A DNA stretch of 64,000 nt from Succinivibrionaceae bacterium (GTDB lineage Bacteria > Pseudomonadota > Gammaproteobacteria > Enterobacterales > Succinivibrionaceae): positions 124,001-188,000 of the forward strand of contig JAHZGH010000014.1 of NCBI GenBank assembly GCA_019420905.1, given 5' to 3'. Below are positions 37,504-45,799 of the stretch, in pieces; positions within the stretch are counted from its first letter, which is position 1; every line of letters begins with the position of its first letter. Below the pieces are notes generated by a model. The model was given only the letters and a program-made list of their open reading frames with translations. It did not search any database and was not told where the DNA came from. The position numbers and the translations under genes are program-made.

Positions 37504-38190
37504 ATGTCATTTACAAGCAAAAGTGGACCGCAAGACATGACAGACAAGCTTGAAGAAAAAAAATTAGATTTCCGTAAAACTCATTTTGTCACAAGTGCAG
37601 CTAAGCTATCTCAGCTTCCTGATGACAATGGTTCTGAAATTGCCTTCATAGGCCGATCTAATTCTGGTAAATCATCATCCTTAAATGCTATTTGTGATCA
37701 AAAACATTTAGCTAAAACCAGTCGTACTCCAGGCCGTACTCGTCTTATAAACCTCTTTGAAGTAGCTCCTGGAAAGACTCTAGTTGATCTTCCTGGCTAT
37801 GGCTATGCAGCTGTTCCTGAAACTATGAAAAAGCAATGGCAGGATTCATTAACACAATACCTACAAAAAAGAAGAGCTCTCCGAGGTATCGTAATTACTA
37901 TGGATATTAGAACTCCATTACGTGATCACGATAGACTAATTATTGATTGGTCAGTAGCAGCTAATTTGCAAACACTCATCCTTTTAACAAAGGCAGATAA
38001 ATTTGGCGTCAATAAACGCAGAGAGGCTATGGGTGAACTTAAAGTACAATTAAGTGAGTTTGGCGGTAATTTCACTGTAATACCATTTTCTGCATTAAAA
38101 AAAATCGGTATTGATGAAGCAAGAACTATCTTAAACCGTTGGTTTTCAATGTTTCCTGATCTGAATACCTCTAATATGGAGCAAGCATAG
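37504..38190 (+). CDS. engB: ribosome biogenesis GTPase EngB (YihA/YsxC)
   Basis: Essential-type GTPase acting in late large-subunit assembly. GTPase motifs are GRSNSGKSSSLN (G1), TPGRTRLINLF (G2 region), DLPGYGYA (G3) and LTKADKFG (G4). At 228 residues it is slightly longer than E. coli YihA (210), mostly at the N-terminus. ATG 37504 and ATG 37537 are both possible starts; the second gives MTDKLEEKKLDFRKTHF and fits the family better at its N-terminus, but neither has a clear Shine-Dalgarno. Its stop overlaps the gmk GTG start by one base. Confidence 0.94.
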   Translation: MSFTSKSGPQDMTDKLEEKKLDFRKTHFVTSAAKLSQLPDDNGSEIAFIGRSNSGKSSSLNAICDQKHLAKTSRTPGRTRLINLFEVAPGKTLVDLPGYGYAAVPETMKKQWQDSLTQYLQKRRALRGIVITMDIRTPLRDHDRLIIDWSVAANLQTLILLTKADKFGVNKRREAMGELKVQLSEFGGNFTVIPFSALKKIGIDEARTILNRWFSMFPDLNTSNMEQA

Positions 38191-38807
38191 TGGCTAAAGG
38201 AACCTTATTTATTATTTCTGCGCCTAGTGGGGCAGGCAAATCTTCTCTTATAAATGCACTTTTAGAAAGATTTAATCTTGATGATAAATTAAGATTGTCT
38301 ATATCGCATACCACTAGAGAAATACGCCCAGGTGAAATTAATCATGTCAGTTATCACTTTGTATCTCAAGAGGAATTTGACGCTTTAGTGGCTCGTAACG
38401 CCTTTTACGAATATGCTAAAGTCTTTGAAAATTCTTATGGAACCTCAAGAGAAATTGTTGAACAATGGTTAAATGAGGGACACGATGTTCTGCTTGATAT
38501 AGATTGGCAAGGAGCAAGACAAATAAGAAAACAAGCTCCTAATGCTCAAGGAATTTTTATTATTCCTCCTTCTTTAGAGGAACTAGAGCGCCGTTTAGTT
38601 AGCCGCGGAACTGATAGTGCCGAAACAATTCAAAAACGCATGTTAAAAGCTACTAATGAAATTTCTCATGCAAACGAATATGAGCATATCATTATAAATG
38701 ATGATTTCGAACAAAGTCTCTTACTTTTAAGATCAATAATATTAGCTAACCGATCTTTACGTGAGAATATACTAAAACAGGTAGAATCTATGTTCCCTAA
38801 ACCTTAG
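38190..38807 (+). CDS. gmk: guanylate kinase
   Basis: Phosphorylates GMP to GDP. The P-loop is SAPSGAGKSSLI, and the GMP-binding SISHTTREIRPGE and YEYAKVFENSYGTS blocks follow, with DVLLDIDWQGARQI (Walker B region). It starts with GTG sharing its G with the engB TAG stop. The length of 205 residues is normal. It is followed by rpoZ and spoT as in enterics, tying GTP supply to (p)ppGpp metabolism, with 189 bases between it and rpoZ that probably hold a promoter. Confidence 0.97.
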   Translation: MAKGTLFIISAPSGAGKSSLINALLERFNLDDKLRLSISHTTREIRPGEINHVSYHFVSQEEFDALVARNAFYEYAKVFENSYGTSREIVEQWLNEGHDVLLDIDWQGARQIRKQAPNAQGIFIIPPSLEELERRLVSRGTDSAETIQKRMLKATNEISHANEYEHIIINDDFEQSLLLLRSIILANRSLRENILKQVESMFPKP

Positions 38808-38810
38808 GCT

Positions 38811-38859
38811 TATACAAACTAAGGGCATTTGTGTATAATTGACAGGATCTATATCCTGT
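38811..38859 (+). promoter_or_regulatory. possible rpoZ-spoT promoter with a hairpin at the start site
   Basis: TATACA (38811-38816) and a consensus TATAAT (38834-38839) are 17 bases apart. Immediately after lies a perfect 7-bp hairpin (ACAGGAT-CTAT-ATCCTGT, 38842-38859). The hairpin would sit at the 5' end of the rpoZ message, or act on gmk transcripts reading through. The leader to rpoZ would be about 150 bases. Confidence 0.45.
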
Positions 38860-38996
38860 TTATTACTTGATAAAAGTTTTTAATACAGATCTTTTTATTT
38901 TTAGTGCAGCCTTAGCACATAACGACATAAAGACCTAAAATATAAATGTCGTTTATAAAAAATTTTAAAGACTGCATTCTTACATAGGTAAAAAAA

Positions 38997-39281
38997 ATGG
39001 CAAGAGTTACAGTTGAAGATGCCGTAAACAAAGTAGGCAATCGTTTTGATTTGGTACTGCTCGCTGCAAGACGCGCCAGACAAATCTCCTTAGGCAGCAA
39101 ACCATTAGTTGATGAAGAAAGAGATAAGCCTACTGTAATTGCTCTACGCGAAATTGAAGAAGGTTTAATTACCGGAGAATTCTTAGATAAGCAAGATCGC
39201 AAAGAGCATTTACGCGATAGTTCTGCTCATCCAAGCGACAATGAATTTGCCCCTATCGATGGTGTAGAGATGTTCAACTAA
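38997..39281 (+). CDS. rpoZ: DNA-directed RNA polymerase omega subunit
   Basis: Small RNA polymerase subunit that helps fold beta-prime and forms part of a ppGpp site. [20 protein letters not shown] is the conserved N-terminus, followed by [10 protein letters not shown], and the [10 protein letters not shown] helix is also present. The length is 94 residues. It lies 15 bases before spoT, the standard enteric pairing. Confidence 0.97.
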   Translation: MARVTVEDAVNKVGNRFDLVLLAARRARQISLGSKPLVDEERDKPTVIALREIEEGLITGEFLDKQDRKEHLRDSSAHPSDNEFAPIDGVEMFN

Positions 39282-39296
39282 ATATAGGGATGAAGT

Positions 39297-41462
39297 ATGG
39301 GAGAGAGCATTTACCAGATTTTGGAACAAAGTCAGAGTGCAACCTCTATTGCCTTGGCCTCTCCTAACCTTCATTATTATGCTCACCTGCGTGAAATATT
39401 TTCTTCATATTTAAGCGCAGATAATATTGCGGCTGTTGATAAAGCTTTTGTTGTAGCAGATTTCGCTCATGCCCCTCAACGCAGAGCTTCAGGCGAACCT
39501 TATATTATCCACCCTATTGCTGTAGCTACCATCATTGCACAAATGCACTTAGATACAGAATCTCTACAGGCAGCTCTATTGCATGATGTTGTTGAAGATA
39601 CCAGCATTGAAGACGAGGACTTAGAAAAGCTTTTTGGTCCAACCGTAAAAGAGCTGGTAGAAGGTGTTACAAAGCTTGATAAACTGCGCTTTCACGATTA
39701 CAAAGAAGCTCAGGCGGAAAACTTCCGCAAAATGATTCTGGCTATGACTAAGGATATTCGCGTTATTCTTATCAAATTAGCAGATCGTACTCATAATATG
39801 CGAACCTTAGGAGCATTGCGACCAGATAAACGTAAACGTATTGCCCAGGAAACATTAGATGTTTTTACTCCCATAGCCAACCGCTTAGGTATTTCTGACA
39901 TTAAGGCTGAACTTGAAGAGCTAGGCATGGCTGCGTTATACCCAATGCGTTACCGTGTTTTAAAATCTGCGGTGATGCGAGCCAGGAATAATCGCAAAGA
40001 AGTAGTAAACTCTATTCTTGAAGCAATCAAAACACGCTTAAAAGAAGCAGGTATTCAAGCTCGTGTTTTAGGCAGAGAAAAACGTCTTTTATCCATTTAT
40101 AGGAAAATGGTTAATAAAGAACTGCAATTCCGTGAAATTATGGATGTTTATGCCTTTAGAATCATTATAAAAGATGTTGATACCTGTTATAGAGTCTTAG
40201 GTCAAATGCACAATCTTTTTAAACCTAGGCCTAATGGTTTTAAAGACTATATAGCAATACCTAAGCTTAATGGCTACCAATCTCTGCATACATCCCTTAT
40301 AGGACCTCATGGAGTGCCTCTAGAAATTCAAATTCGCACAGAATTTATGGATCAAATGGCTGCACGCGGTGTAGCTGCACATTGGTCATATAAGGAATCA
40401 GGCTCTAAACCTGTATCCACAACTTCACAAAAAAATGCTCAAGTTTGGATTAAAAATCTTATTGATTTACAACAAAGTGCCGGCAGTTCCATGGAATTTG
40501 TCGAAGAGGTAAAAAAGGATCTGTTTCCAGATTCAATCTTTGTATTTTCTCCTGAAGGTAAAATCTACAATCTGCCTACAGGCTCAACTCCTGTAGACTT
40601 CGCTTTTGCAGTACACACAGATATCGGCCTACATTGTATTGGCGCTAGTGTTAATCATCATATGTACCCGCTCTCGCGCCCATTAGAATCTGGTCAAAGT
40701 GTAGAAATTCTATTATCGCCGACAGCACGTCCTAATGCCATTTGGTTATCAAGCGTAGTAACCTCTAGAGCTCGTTCTAAAATTAGACAATATCTTAAAA
40801 GCTTACGCAGTCAAGAATGTGAACTTATTGGCAGACGTTTGGTACAAAATGCGCTACGCGCAATAAAGCTTATCGCTCTAAGTGAAGAACAAGTCAAGGC
40901 ATTACTGATTAATTTTCATCAAAAAAATATGTGCGAGCTTTACGTTAATGTTGCTGTCGGCAATATTTTACCAATAGCTATTACTAAATTTCTCGACCCA
41001 CAACAGCATCATCAAAACAATCTGCCAATTAAAGGTACCGGCGGTGTTCCTTATACTTTTGCACAATGTTGCTTGCCAATTCCCGGAGATGACATCATTG
41101 CCCATCTTGCTCAAGGACGCGGCTTAGTAATCCATAATATTAACTGCCGTAATTTAAAGGATTCAGACAAAGAGCCTATTAAATCCTTAAAAGTACGCTG
41201 GGATCTTTCTGTTACAGCAAATATGGAATTTAAGACAGGACTTTTAATTGAACTTGAAAACCGTCAAGGAATTGTTTCAGAGATTTCTAATGCTATTGAT
41301 GTTGCCGGATCCAGAATCGAAAGTATTAACTCAGATATTAAAGATGAGAAAACTTTTATCATAAATCTAGTAATCACTGTTCGCGACCGTTTACACTTAG
41401 CTGGTGTTATCAAACATATCAAGGCCGTTCCAAACGTTATAAGTATTCACCGTCGTCGCTAA
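39297..41462 (+). CDS. spoT: bifunctional (p)ppGpp synthetase/hydrolase SpoT
   Basis: Main hydrolase and secondary synthetase of the stringent alarmone. The HD hydrolase site is intact (LLHDVVEDTS near residues 93-102). The synthetase domain shows MDVYAFRIII, YIAIPKLNGYQSLH and EIQIRTEFMDQMAARG, the SpoT rather than RelA variant. TGS (near 400-460), a zinc-finger-like CCLPIPGDDI block and a C-terminal ACT domain follow. At 721 residues it is close to the E. coli 702. Both activities appear preserved by motif. It is co-transcribed with rpoZ; trmH and recG, which follow in E. coli, are missing from this position. Confidence 0.97.
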   Translation: MGESIYQILEQSQSATSIALASPNLHYYAHLREIFSSYLSADNIAAVDKAFVVADFAHAPQRRASGEPYIIHPIAVATIIAQMHLDTESLQAALLHDVVEDTSIEDEDLEKLFGPTVKELVEGVTKLDKLRFHDYKEAQAENFRKMILAMTKDIRVILIKLADRTHNMRTLGALRPDKRKRIAQETLDVFTPIANRLGISDIKAELEELGMAALYPMRYRVLKSAVMRARNNRKEVVNSILEAIKTRLKEAGIQARVLGREKRLLSIYRKMVNKELQFREIMDVYAFRIIIKDVDTCYRVLGQMHNLFKPRPNGFKDYIAIPKLNGYQSLHTSLIGPHGVPLEIQIRTEFMDQMAARGVAAHWSYKESGSKPVSTTSQKNAQVWIKNLIDLQQSAGSSMEFVEEVKKDLFPDSIFVFSPEGKIYNLPTGSTPVDFAFAVHTDIGLHCIGASVNHHMYPLSRPLESGQSVEILLSPTARPNAIWLSSVVTSRARSKIRQYLKSLRSQECELIGRRLVQNALRAIKLIALSEEQVKALLINFHQKNMCELYVNVAVGNILPIAITKFLDPQQHHQNNLPIKGTGGVPYTFAQCCLPIPGDDIIAHLAQGRGLVIHNINCRNLKDSDKEPIKSLKVRWDLSVTANMEFKTGLLIELENRQGIVSEISNAIDVAGSRIESINSDIKDEKTFIINLVITVRDRLHLAGVIKHIKAVPNVISIHRRR

Positions 41463-41489
41463 ATATAAGCCTTCAAAATAGGAGTGCCT

Positions 41490-42470
41490 ATGTCGGAGAG
41501 CTTTGACCGTCTCTTGCTAAAAGAGCAAGAGCTTCTTGAAATTCAAGATAATATTGAAGATTTTTTTAATCACAAAATCATCAAACACAGCTTTATACAT
41601 TCTAATGGCTTAACTCTAACAGCTCTAGAACTCTCTGGAAATCCTTTAAATACTCTAGTTATTATCCCAGGCAGAGGTGAGATAGGGCATAAATATGCCG
41701 AACTTTTATTTAGCCTGCGCTCTTTAAATTGGCGAATCTTAATCTTGTTCTGCAGAGGTCAGGGAGGATCAACTAGACTTCTAGCTGATATAAATCGCTG
41801 TCACATCGATAAGTTTGATTATTTTCGCTCTGATATTCAATTTCTGCTAAGTAAACTAAATGTAAAAAAATACAGACTCATGGCTTTTTCTTTAGGAGCT
41901 TTAATCAGCCTAGATTTAATTGTAAACGGCGAACATATTCCGGAAAAAGCAGCTCTATTAGCACCATATGTTTATCCTTATTTTCCCTTGCCTAAGCTGA
42001 TATTACGTACGCTTATATTAGGACTAGGACTTCTGCCTTTATCTAAAATTTCTTATACTCCTCACGGAGGCAGATACAAAAGGATACCCTTTGCAGAGAA
42101 TAATCATTCTCATAGCGAGATTCGCTATAATCTTTACCATGATTATTATGCAATTCATCCTGAACTTACTATTGGAGGGCCTACTTGGGGTTTTTTAAGA
42201 CAAGCATATTTAACCCAAATGAAACTTATTCATAGTAATTTCAAATTTAAAATACCTATAATGAGCATACTTGCAGGCAATGATAAAGTTGTGTCTTCAC
42301 GTGTAGCTTTTGAATTCTTTAAAAAACACGCTAATGACTGTCTTGGAACAAAGATTATCAACATTGAAAATGCTTATCACGATTTGCTCAATGAATCTGA
42401 TAAATATAGGATACAATCCTTGCCGCAAGCTTTAAAGTTTTTAGAATATGGAGAGGAAAATGTCTGTTGA
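41490..42470 (+). CDS. pldB: alpha/beta hydrolase, lysophospholipase L2 (PldB)-like
   Basis: The full length of 326 residues follows E. coli PldB: VIIPGRGEIGHKYAEL corresponds to the PGRiESYvKYAEL block, FCRGQGGSTRLLAD to HRGQGRSGRLLAD, and IGGPTWGFLRQAY to VGGPTYHWVRE. The nucleophile elbow is AFSLGAL (serine near residue 134), weaker than the usual G-x-S-x-G. The acid lies in LAGNDKVV and the histidine in NAYHDLL. It has no signal peptide or membrane helix. ATG 41490 follows GGAG closely; a GTG at 41484 is in frame. It overlaps the GTPase gene downstream. The role is presumably lysophospholipid hydrolysis near the inner membrane. Confidence 0.8.
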   Translation: MSESFDRLLLKEQELLEIQDNIEDFFNHKIIKHSFIHSNGLTLTALELSGNPLNTLVIIPGRGEIGHKYAELLFSLRSLNWRILILFCRGQGGSTRLLADINRCHIDKFDYFRSDIQFLLSKLNVKKYRLMAFSLGALISLDLIVNGEHIPEKAALLAPYVYPYFPLPKLILRTLILGLGLLPLSKISYTPHGGRYKRIPFAENNHSHSEIRYNLYHDYYAIHPELTIGGPTWGFLRQAYLTQMKLIHSNFKFKIPIMSILAGNDKVVSSRVAFEFFKKHANDCLGTKIINIENAYHDLLNESDKYRIQSLPQALKFLEYGEENVC

Positions 42471-43629
42471 GGAAAACACCATTCAGAATGAAGATTTAAT
42501 TCCTATCAATATTATCACCGGTTTTCTTGGTAGTGGAAAAACCACTCTCTTAAACCATTGGGTACAAAGCAGCGATTTTAAGGATACCTTAGTTTTAATA
42601 AATGAATTTGGTGATGTCGGACTTGATCATGAATTAGTACAATCTGTCGACGATTCTGTAGTTTTATTACAATCAGGATGTATCTGCTGTTCCTTACAAG
42701 GTGCGCTCATTGACTGCTTAGCACAAAATTATGTAAAAGCTATGCGAGGAGATATCCCTAAATTCAAGCGTGTACTAATAGAAACAACCGGTCTTGCAGA
42801 TCCTGCTGGTGTAATTGCTACTTTAAACGGAGATGAGTTCTTATTAGATCATTTTTACTATGATGGTACAGTCACCGTTTTAGACGGCAAATACATTCGT
42901 AATCAATTAGAAAAACAATATGAAGCTGTAAAACAAATTGCTTTAGCAGATATCATCTTAGTAAGCAAAACTGATTTAATTGACTCAGATGAGTTGGATG
43001 CAATCTATGAAATCGCTCAAAAAATCAATCCTTCAGCTCATATTTACCCACAAGTAAAAGGCAATTTTGATCCTCACGCTCTTTTTGAGATTGGACCTTA
43101 TAAAACAGCTAATCAGGATTATGACGAGAAAGTAAAAAGTTGGCTCAATATTAAAACCCAAAAGATTGCTTCTTCTTTTAGGCCGGCTACAGTTTCAGGC
43201 GCTGTAGGTGTTGCTAAACCTCGTATTATTGCTCATTCTGATATTGATTCTTTTGCCCTTGAAGTTGAAGAACCTATAGACTCCTTAGCTCTCCTAGCCG
43301 CAATTACCGGTGTTCAGGAAAACTTTGGCGATTCTATTTTGCGCATTAAGGGCATTTTAAACCTTAAAGATCAAACTAAGCCTATCGTTATTCATGGCGT
43401 TCAAGGACAGCTATACCCATTATCTGCACTTAACGACTGGCCTGAAGGAGAACACAGTTCGAAATTAGTCTTTATATGTCGGGCCTCTGTTTTAGAGCAA
43501 GTAAAGACTATGTTTGAATCTATGCTAAAAAATCCTGACAAAGCTGCAATGGTTTATTATGAACAGCTTTTAGGTAATATAGATAGTCCTGAAGATAATG
43601 TTGCTACCGATGATTACGGTCTTAAATAA
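42460..43629 (+). CDS. COG0523-family GTPase (CobW/YjiA type metal chaperone)
   Basis: G3E GTPase thought to insert metals, commonly zinc, into client proteins. Motifs are TGFLGSGKTTLLNH (Walker A), INEFGDVGLDHEL, and SGCICCSL with the family C-x-C-C metal site. ETTGLADP (Walker B region) and SKTDLID (guanine specificity) follow. The CobW C-terminal domain occupies about residues 260-389. I chose ATG 42460, preceded by GAGAGGA; ATG 42448 lacks a ribosome site. It begins inside the end of the PldB-like gene. No adjacent metal regulator or Zur-type box identifies the metal. Confidence 0.88.
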   Translation: MSVEENTIQNEDLIPINIITGFLGSGKTTLLNHWVQSSDFKDTLVLINEFGDVGLDHELVQSVDDSVVLLQSGCICCSLQGALIDCLAQNYVKAMRGDIPKFKRVLIETTGLADPAGVIATLNGDEFLLDHFYYDGTVTVLDGKYIRNQLEKQYEAVKQIALADIILVSKTDLIDSDELDAIYEIAQKINPSAHIYPQVKGNFDPHALFEIGPYKTANQDYDEKVKSWLNIKTQKIASSFRPATVSGAVGVAKPRIIAHSDIDSFALEVEEPIDSLALLAAITGVQENFGDSILRIKGILNLKDQTKPIVIHGVQGQLYPLSALNDWPEGEHSSKLVFICRASVLEQVKTMFESMLKNPDKAAMVYYEQLLGNIDSPEDNVATDDYGLK

Positions 43630-43670
43630 AAATTTCTTCTAATAAAATTAATTTTATTTAGCTTTTATCA

Positions 43671-43709
43671 AAAATAAACCCCCCGACAATTTATCAGAGG
43701 GTTTATTTT
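43671..43709. terminator. bidirectional terminator between the COG0523 gene and ompA
   Basis: Eleven-base perfect arms (AAAATAAACCC / GGGTTTATTTT) surround a 17-base loop, with A- and T-rich flanks on both sides. It lies between two convergent genes and can serve both. Confidence 0.75.
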
Positions 43710-43729
43710 AACTTTCTTAACGAGTTGAC

Positions 43730-44743
43730 TTAAATTTGCTCTTCTTTGGTAATATCACCAGAAACAATTATCTCAACACGGCGATCTGGAGCTAAACAAT
43801 CAATAACTGCCTGCTTGCCCTTAACAGAATCACACTTATTTCCTGTTACAGGATTAGCCTTACCGCGGCCTTCAACAGTCTTTAAGCTAGTAACGCCAGC
43901 AGCATTTAACTCAGCTGCAACTGCATTAGCACGCTTCTCAGAAAGCTTCTGATTATAAGCATCGCTACCAATACGATCAGTATAACCATAAACTTCAAAC
44001 TCAGTATTAGAGAGTTTTGCTGAATCAGATACAACTTGATCTACAGCCTGCTTTCCTTGAGCACTTAATTCAGAACCATCAAATGGGAATAAAGTTTTTG
44101 CATCTAAAGAATGACTCTCAGTTATGCGTACAGTTTTAGGTGCTGCTACTGGGGCAGGGGCTACAACAGAAGGGCCACCAAAAGTAAACTGGAAGCCTGC
44201 ATAGAGATAACCTAAATCAGAATCTACTCCATTCTCATCATAAGTATTGAAATAATAATCATAACCTACGCGAGCAGAAAAATTCTTAGTAAAGGCATAT
44301 TGAGCACCTACACCAATAACCGGGGCTAAAGACTCTTCTGAACTAGCATTATCAGGATCAGCAAAGAAATAAGCTAAGCCAGCTCTAGCAAAAATGTCTG
44401 AACCCTTATCGTCAAAACTATAAGCAAAACGCGCATAAATCTCTGGAGCATATGCATCAATATCACCAGTAGCACCTGAAGCTTTATGCTTATACTCAAA
44501 GCCATCAAAATAATTAAAGCCTACACCAAGGCCGAACCAATCAGTGAAATTGTATTCACCGTATAGTCCAATACCATAGCCATTCTCTTCAGATACATCA
44601 ATAGCATCAGAATCATCAGAATACAAATGAGCCCAGCCGCCACGTACACCAAAAGTAGCTGACTGCTCTAAAGCAGCATTAGCAACAAAAGAAGTAGTAG
44701 CTAAGCAAGCGGCAATAGATAAAGCTAAAAATTTAGTCTTCAT
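43730..44743 (-). CDS. ompA: OmpA-family outer-membrane porin
   Basis: Start ATG 44743 gives a signal peptide (MKTKFLALSIAACLATTSF, cleavage after VANA); the longer open frame to 44830 would bury it. Residues about 24-195 form the eight-strand barrel, with alternating aromatic segments and DWFGLGVGFNYF. A proline-rich linker (VAPAPVAAPK) leads to the OmpA-C peptidoglycan-binding domain, with TLFPFDGSELSAQGK, GYTDRIGSDAYNQKLSEKRA and a cysteine pair before APDRRVEI. The length is 337 residues, similar to E. coli OmpA. Codon use is strongly selected, implying abundance. A long leader separates it from its probable promoter. Confidence 0.93.
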   Translation of the reverse strand: MKTKFLALSIAACLATTSFVANAALEQSATFGVRGGWAHLYSDDSDAIDVSEENGYGIGLYGEYNFTDWFGLGVGFNYFDGFEYKHKASGATGDIDAYAPEIYARFAYSFDDKGSDIFARAGLAYFFADPDNASSEESLAPVIGVGAQYAFTKNFSARVGYDYYFNTYDENGVDSDLGYLYAGFQFTFGGPSVVAPAPVAAPKTVRITESHSLDAKTLFPFDGSELSAQGKQAVDQVVSDSAKLSNTEFEVYGYTDRIGSDAYNQKLSEKRANAVAAELNAAGVTSLKTVEGRGKANPVTGNKCDSVKGKQAVIDCLAPDRRVEIIVSGDITKEEQI

Positions 44744-44884
44744 AGTACATATTCCAACTTTAAAATGAACCTTAAACCTGAAATATTCAGGCCTAATAAT
44801 AACCAAACTGTTAAATTCGGTATTGATCACTTTCTATCCACAATAATTGTTTTATATATCGGCTTAATCATGACCTCATTTTGA

Positions 44885-44893
44885 ATTCTAGCA
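44885..44893 (-). promoter_or_regulatory. probable ompA promoter (extended -10)
   Basis: On the minus strand TGCTAGAAT forms an extended -10. Transcription would start near 44878, giving a leader of about 135 bases. A 6-bp hairpin (CCTGAA-ATA-TTCAGG, 44777-44791) lies in the leader. The leader length is close to that of the stabilising E. coli ompA 5' region, which is known for that gene but only suggested here. Confidence 0.5.
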
Positions 44894-44993
44894 TATTAAA
44901 TGAAATATTTTTGCACTCATATTTCTATTTATTGCCTGTATAGGGCTATATTAAAAATAATTTTCAATAATTTTATTTAACTAATTATTTTAT

Positions 44994-45026
44994 AAACAAA
45001 AAAAAATGCCCTCAATTTGAGGGCAT
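44994..45026 (-). terminator. intrinsic terminator after rpmB-rpmG
   Basis: A 9-bp stem (ATGCCCTCA / TGAGGGCAT) with a 3-base loop is followed on the minus strand by a run of T. It lies 34 bases after the rpmG stop. Confidence 0.9.
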
Positions 45027-45059
45027 CATTGATAAACTTTTGCAAAAGTTCATGCAAGA

Positions 45060-45230
45060 TTACTTAATCTTGCCTTCTTTATAAAGAACATGCTTACGAA
45101 CAACTGGATCATACTTCATCATCTCAAGCTTACCTGGGGTAGCACGACGATTCTTATCAGTAGTATAGAAGTGACCAGTTCCTGCAGTTGAATTTAAACG
45201 GATCTTTTCGCGACCGCCTTTCTTAGCCAT
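45060..45230 (-). CDS. rpmG: 50S ribosomal protein L33
   Basis: Translating the minus strand from ATG 45230 gives 56 residues, beginning [20 protein letters not shown] and ending [12 protein letters not shown]. The blocks FYTTDKNRR and [12 protein letters not shown] are those of proteobacterial L33. It is the zinc-free version with no C-x-x-C pairs. It follows rpmB by 12 bases, the universal rpmB-rpmG order, and ends before a strong terminator. TTAGTTAT upstream gives GGAGTTAGTT as its ribosome site on the coding strand. Confidence 0.97.
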   Translation of the reverse strand: MAKKGGREKIRLNSTAGTGHFYTTDKNRRATPGKLEMMKYDPVVRKHVLYKEGKIK

Positions 45231-45242
45231 AACTAACTCCTA

Positions 45243-45479
45243 TTAGATCTTGACACCGTTAGCACGAATATCAGCTAAAACTGCATCAATACCAACTTTA
45301 TCAATAGTACGCATGCCTTTGGTGGTAACACGAAGTCTTACAAAGCGACCTTCGCTCTCAACCCAAAAACGGTGATATTTCAAATTAGGCAGAAAACGGC
45401 GCTTTGCCGCATTCTTTGCGTGGGAACGCAGATTACCTACAGTCGGGCGCTTACCCGTAACTTGGCAAACTCTGGACAT
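45243..45479 (-). CDS. rpmB: 50S ribosomal protein L28
   Basis: A 78-residue protein beginning [16 protein letters not shown] and containing [20 protein letters not shown], both near-identical to E. coli L28. It is first in the rpmB-rpmG pair. The Shine-Dalgarno is GGAG at 45491-45494 (complement). Its leader holds several possible hairpins. In E. coli radC sits between this pair and divergent dfp-dut; here radC is missing but coaBC-dut is still divergent. Confidence 0.98.
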   Translation of the reverse strand: MSRVCQVTGKRPTVGNLRSHAKNAAKRRFLPNLKYHRFWVESEGRFVRLRVTTKGMRTIDKVGIDAVLADIRANGVKI

Positions 45480-45508
45480 GTTAGTTCACACTCCAAAAAA
45501 AGTTAATT

Positions 45509-45709
45509 GTAGTCGTTTAAACGGCTACAGAATAAAAGCTTAAGGTTAAAACATGCTGTATTTTACACAAAAAAAACTGACCGCAAAATATATACTTTTT
45601 GCAGCCGTTGCCGTGCAACACAGCTTGATTTTTTCAGGTAAGGACCAGCCTTTCCTTTCTTTTACGTGGTAATCGCAAATTATAACGTAAAAAAGACCAT
45701 TTCGATCAA
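45509..45709 (-). promoter_or_regulatory. rpmB leader with hairpins and a possible promoter
   Basis: On the minus strand TTGATC (45704-45709) and consensus TATAAT (45679-45684) are 19 bases apart, a plausible promoter. Between it and rpmB lie three dyads: AAGGA/TCCTT near 45641-45658, TTGCA/TGCAA at 45599-45618, and a 20-base near-perfect palindrome at 45509-45528 (arms of 10 with one mismatch) just upstream of the Shine-Dalgarno. The leader would be about 190 bases, long for a two-gene ribosomal operon, so post-transcriptional control is possible. Confidence 0.4.
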
Positions 45710-45799
45710 TATTTATAAAAATTAATTCACTAATTTTTTTATATAGCTATATATAATTAACTTTATAAAAGAAAATTTATGCAAAAAAAGGAGCTAATA

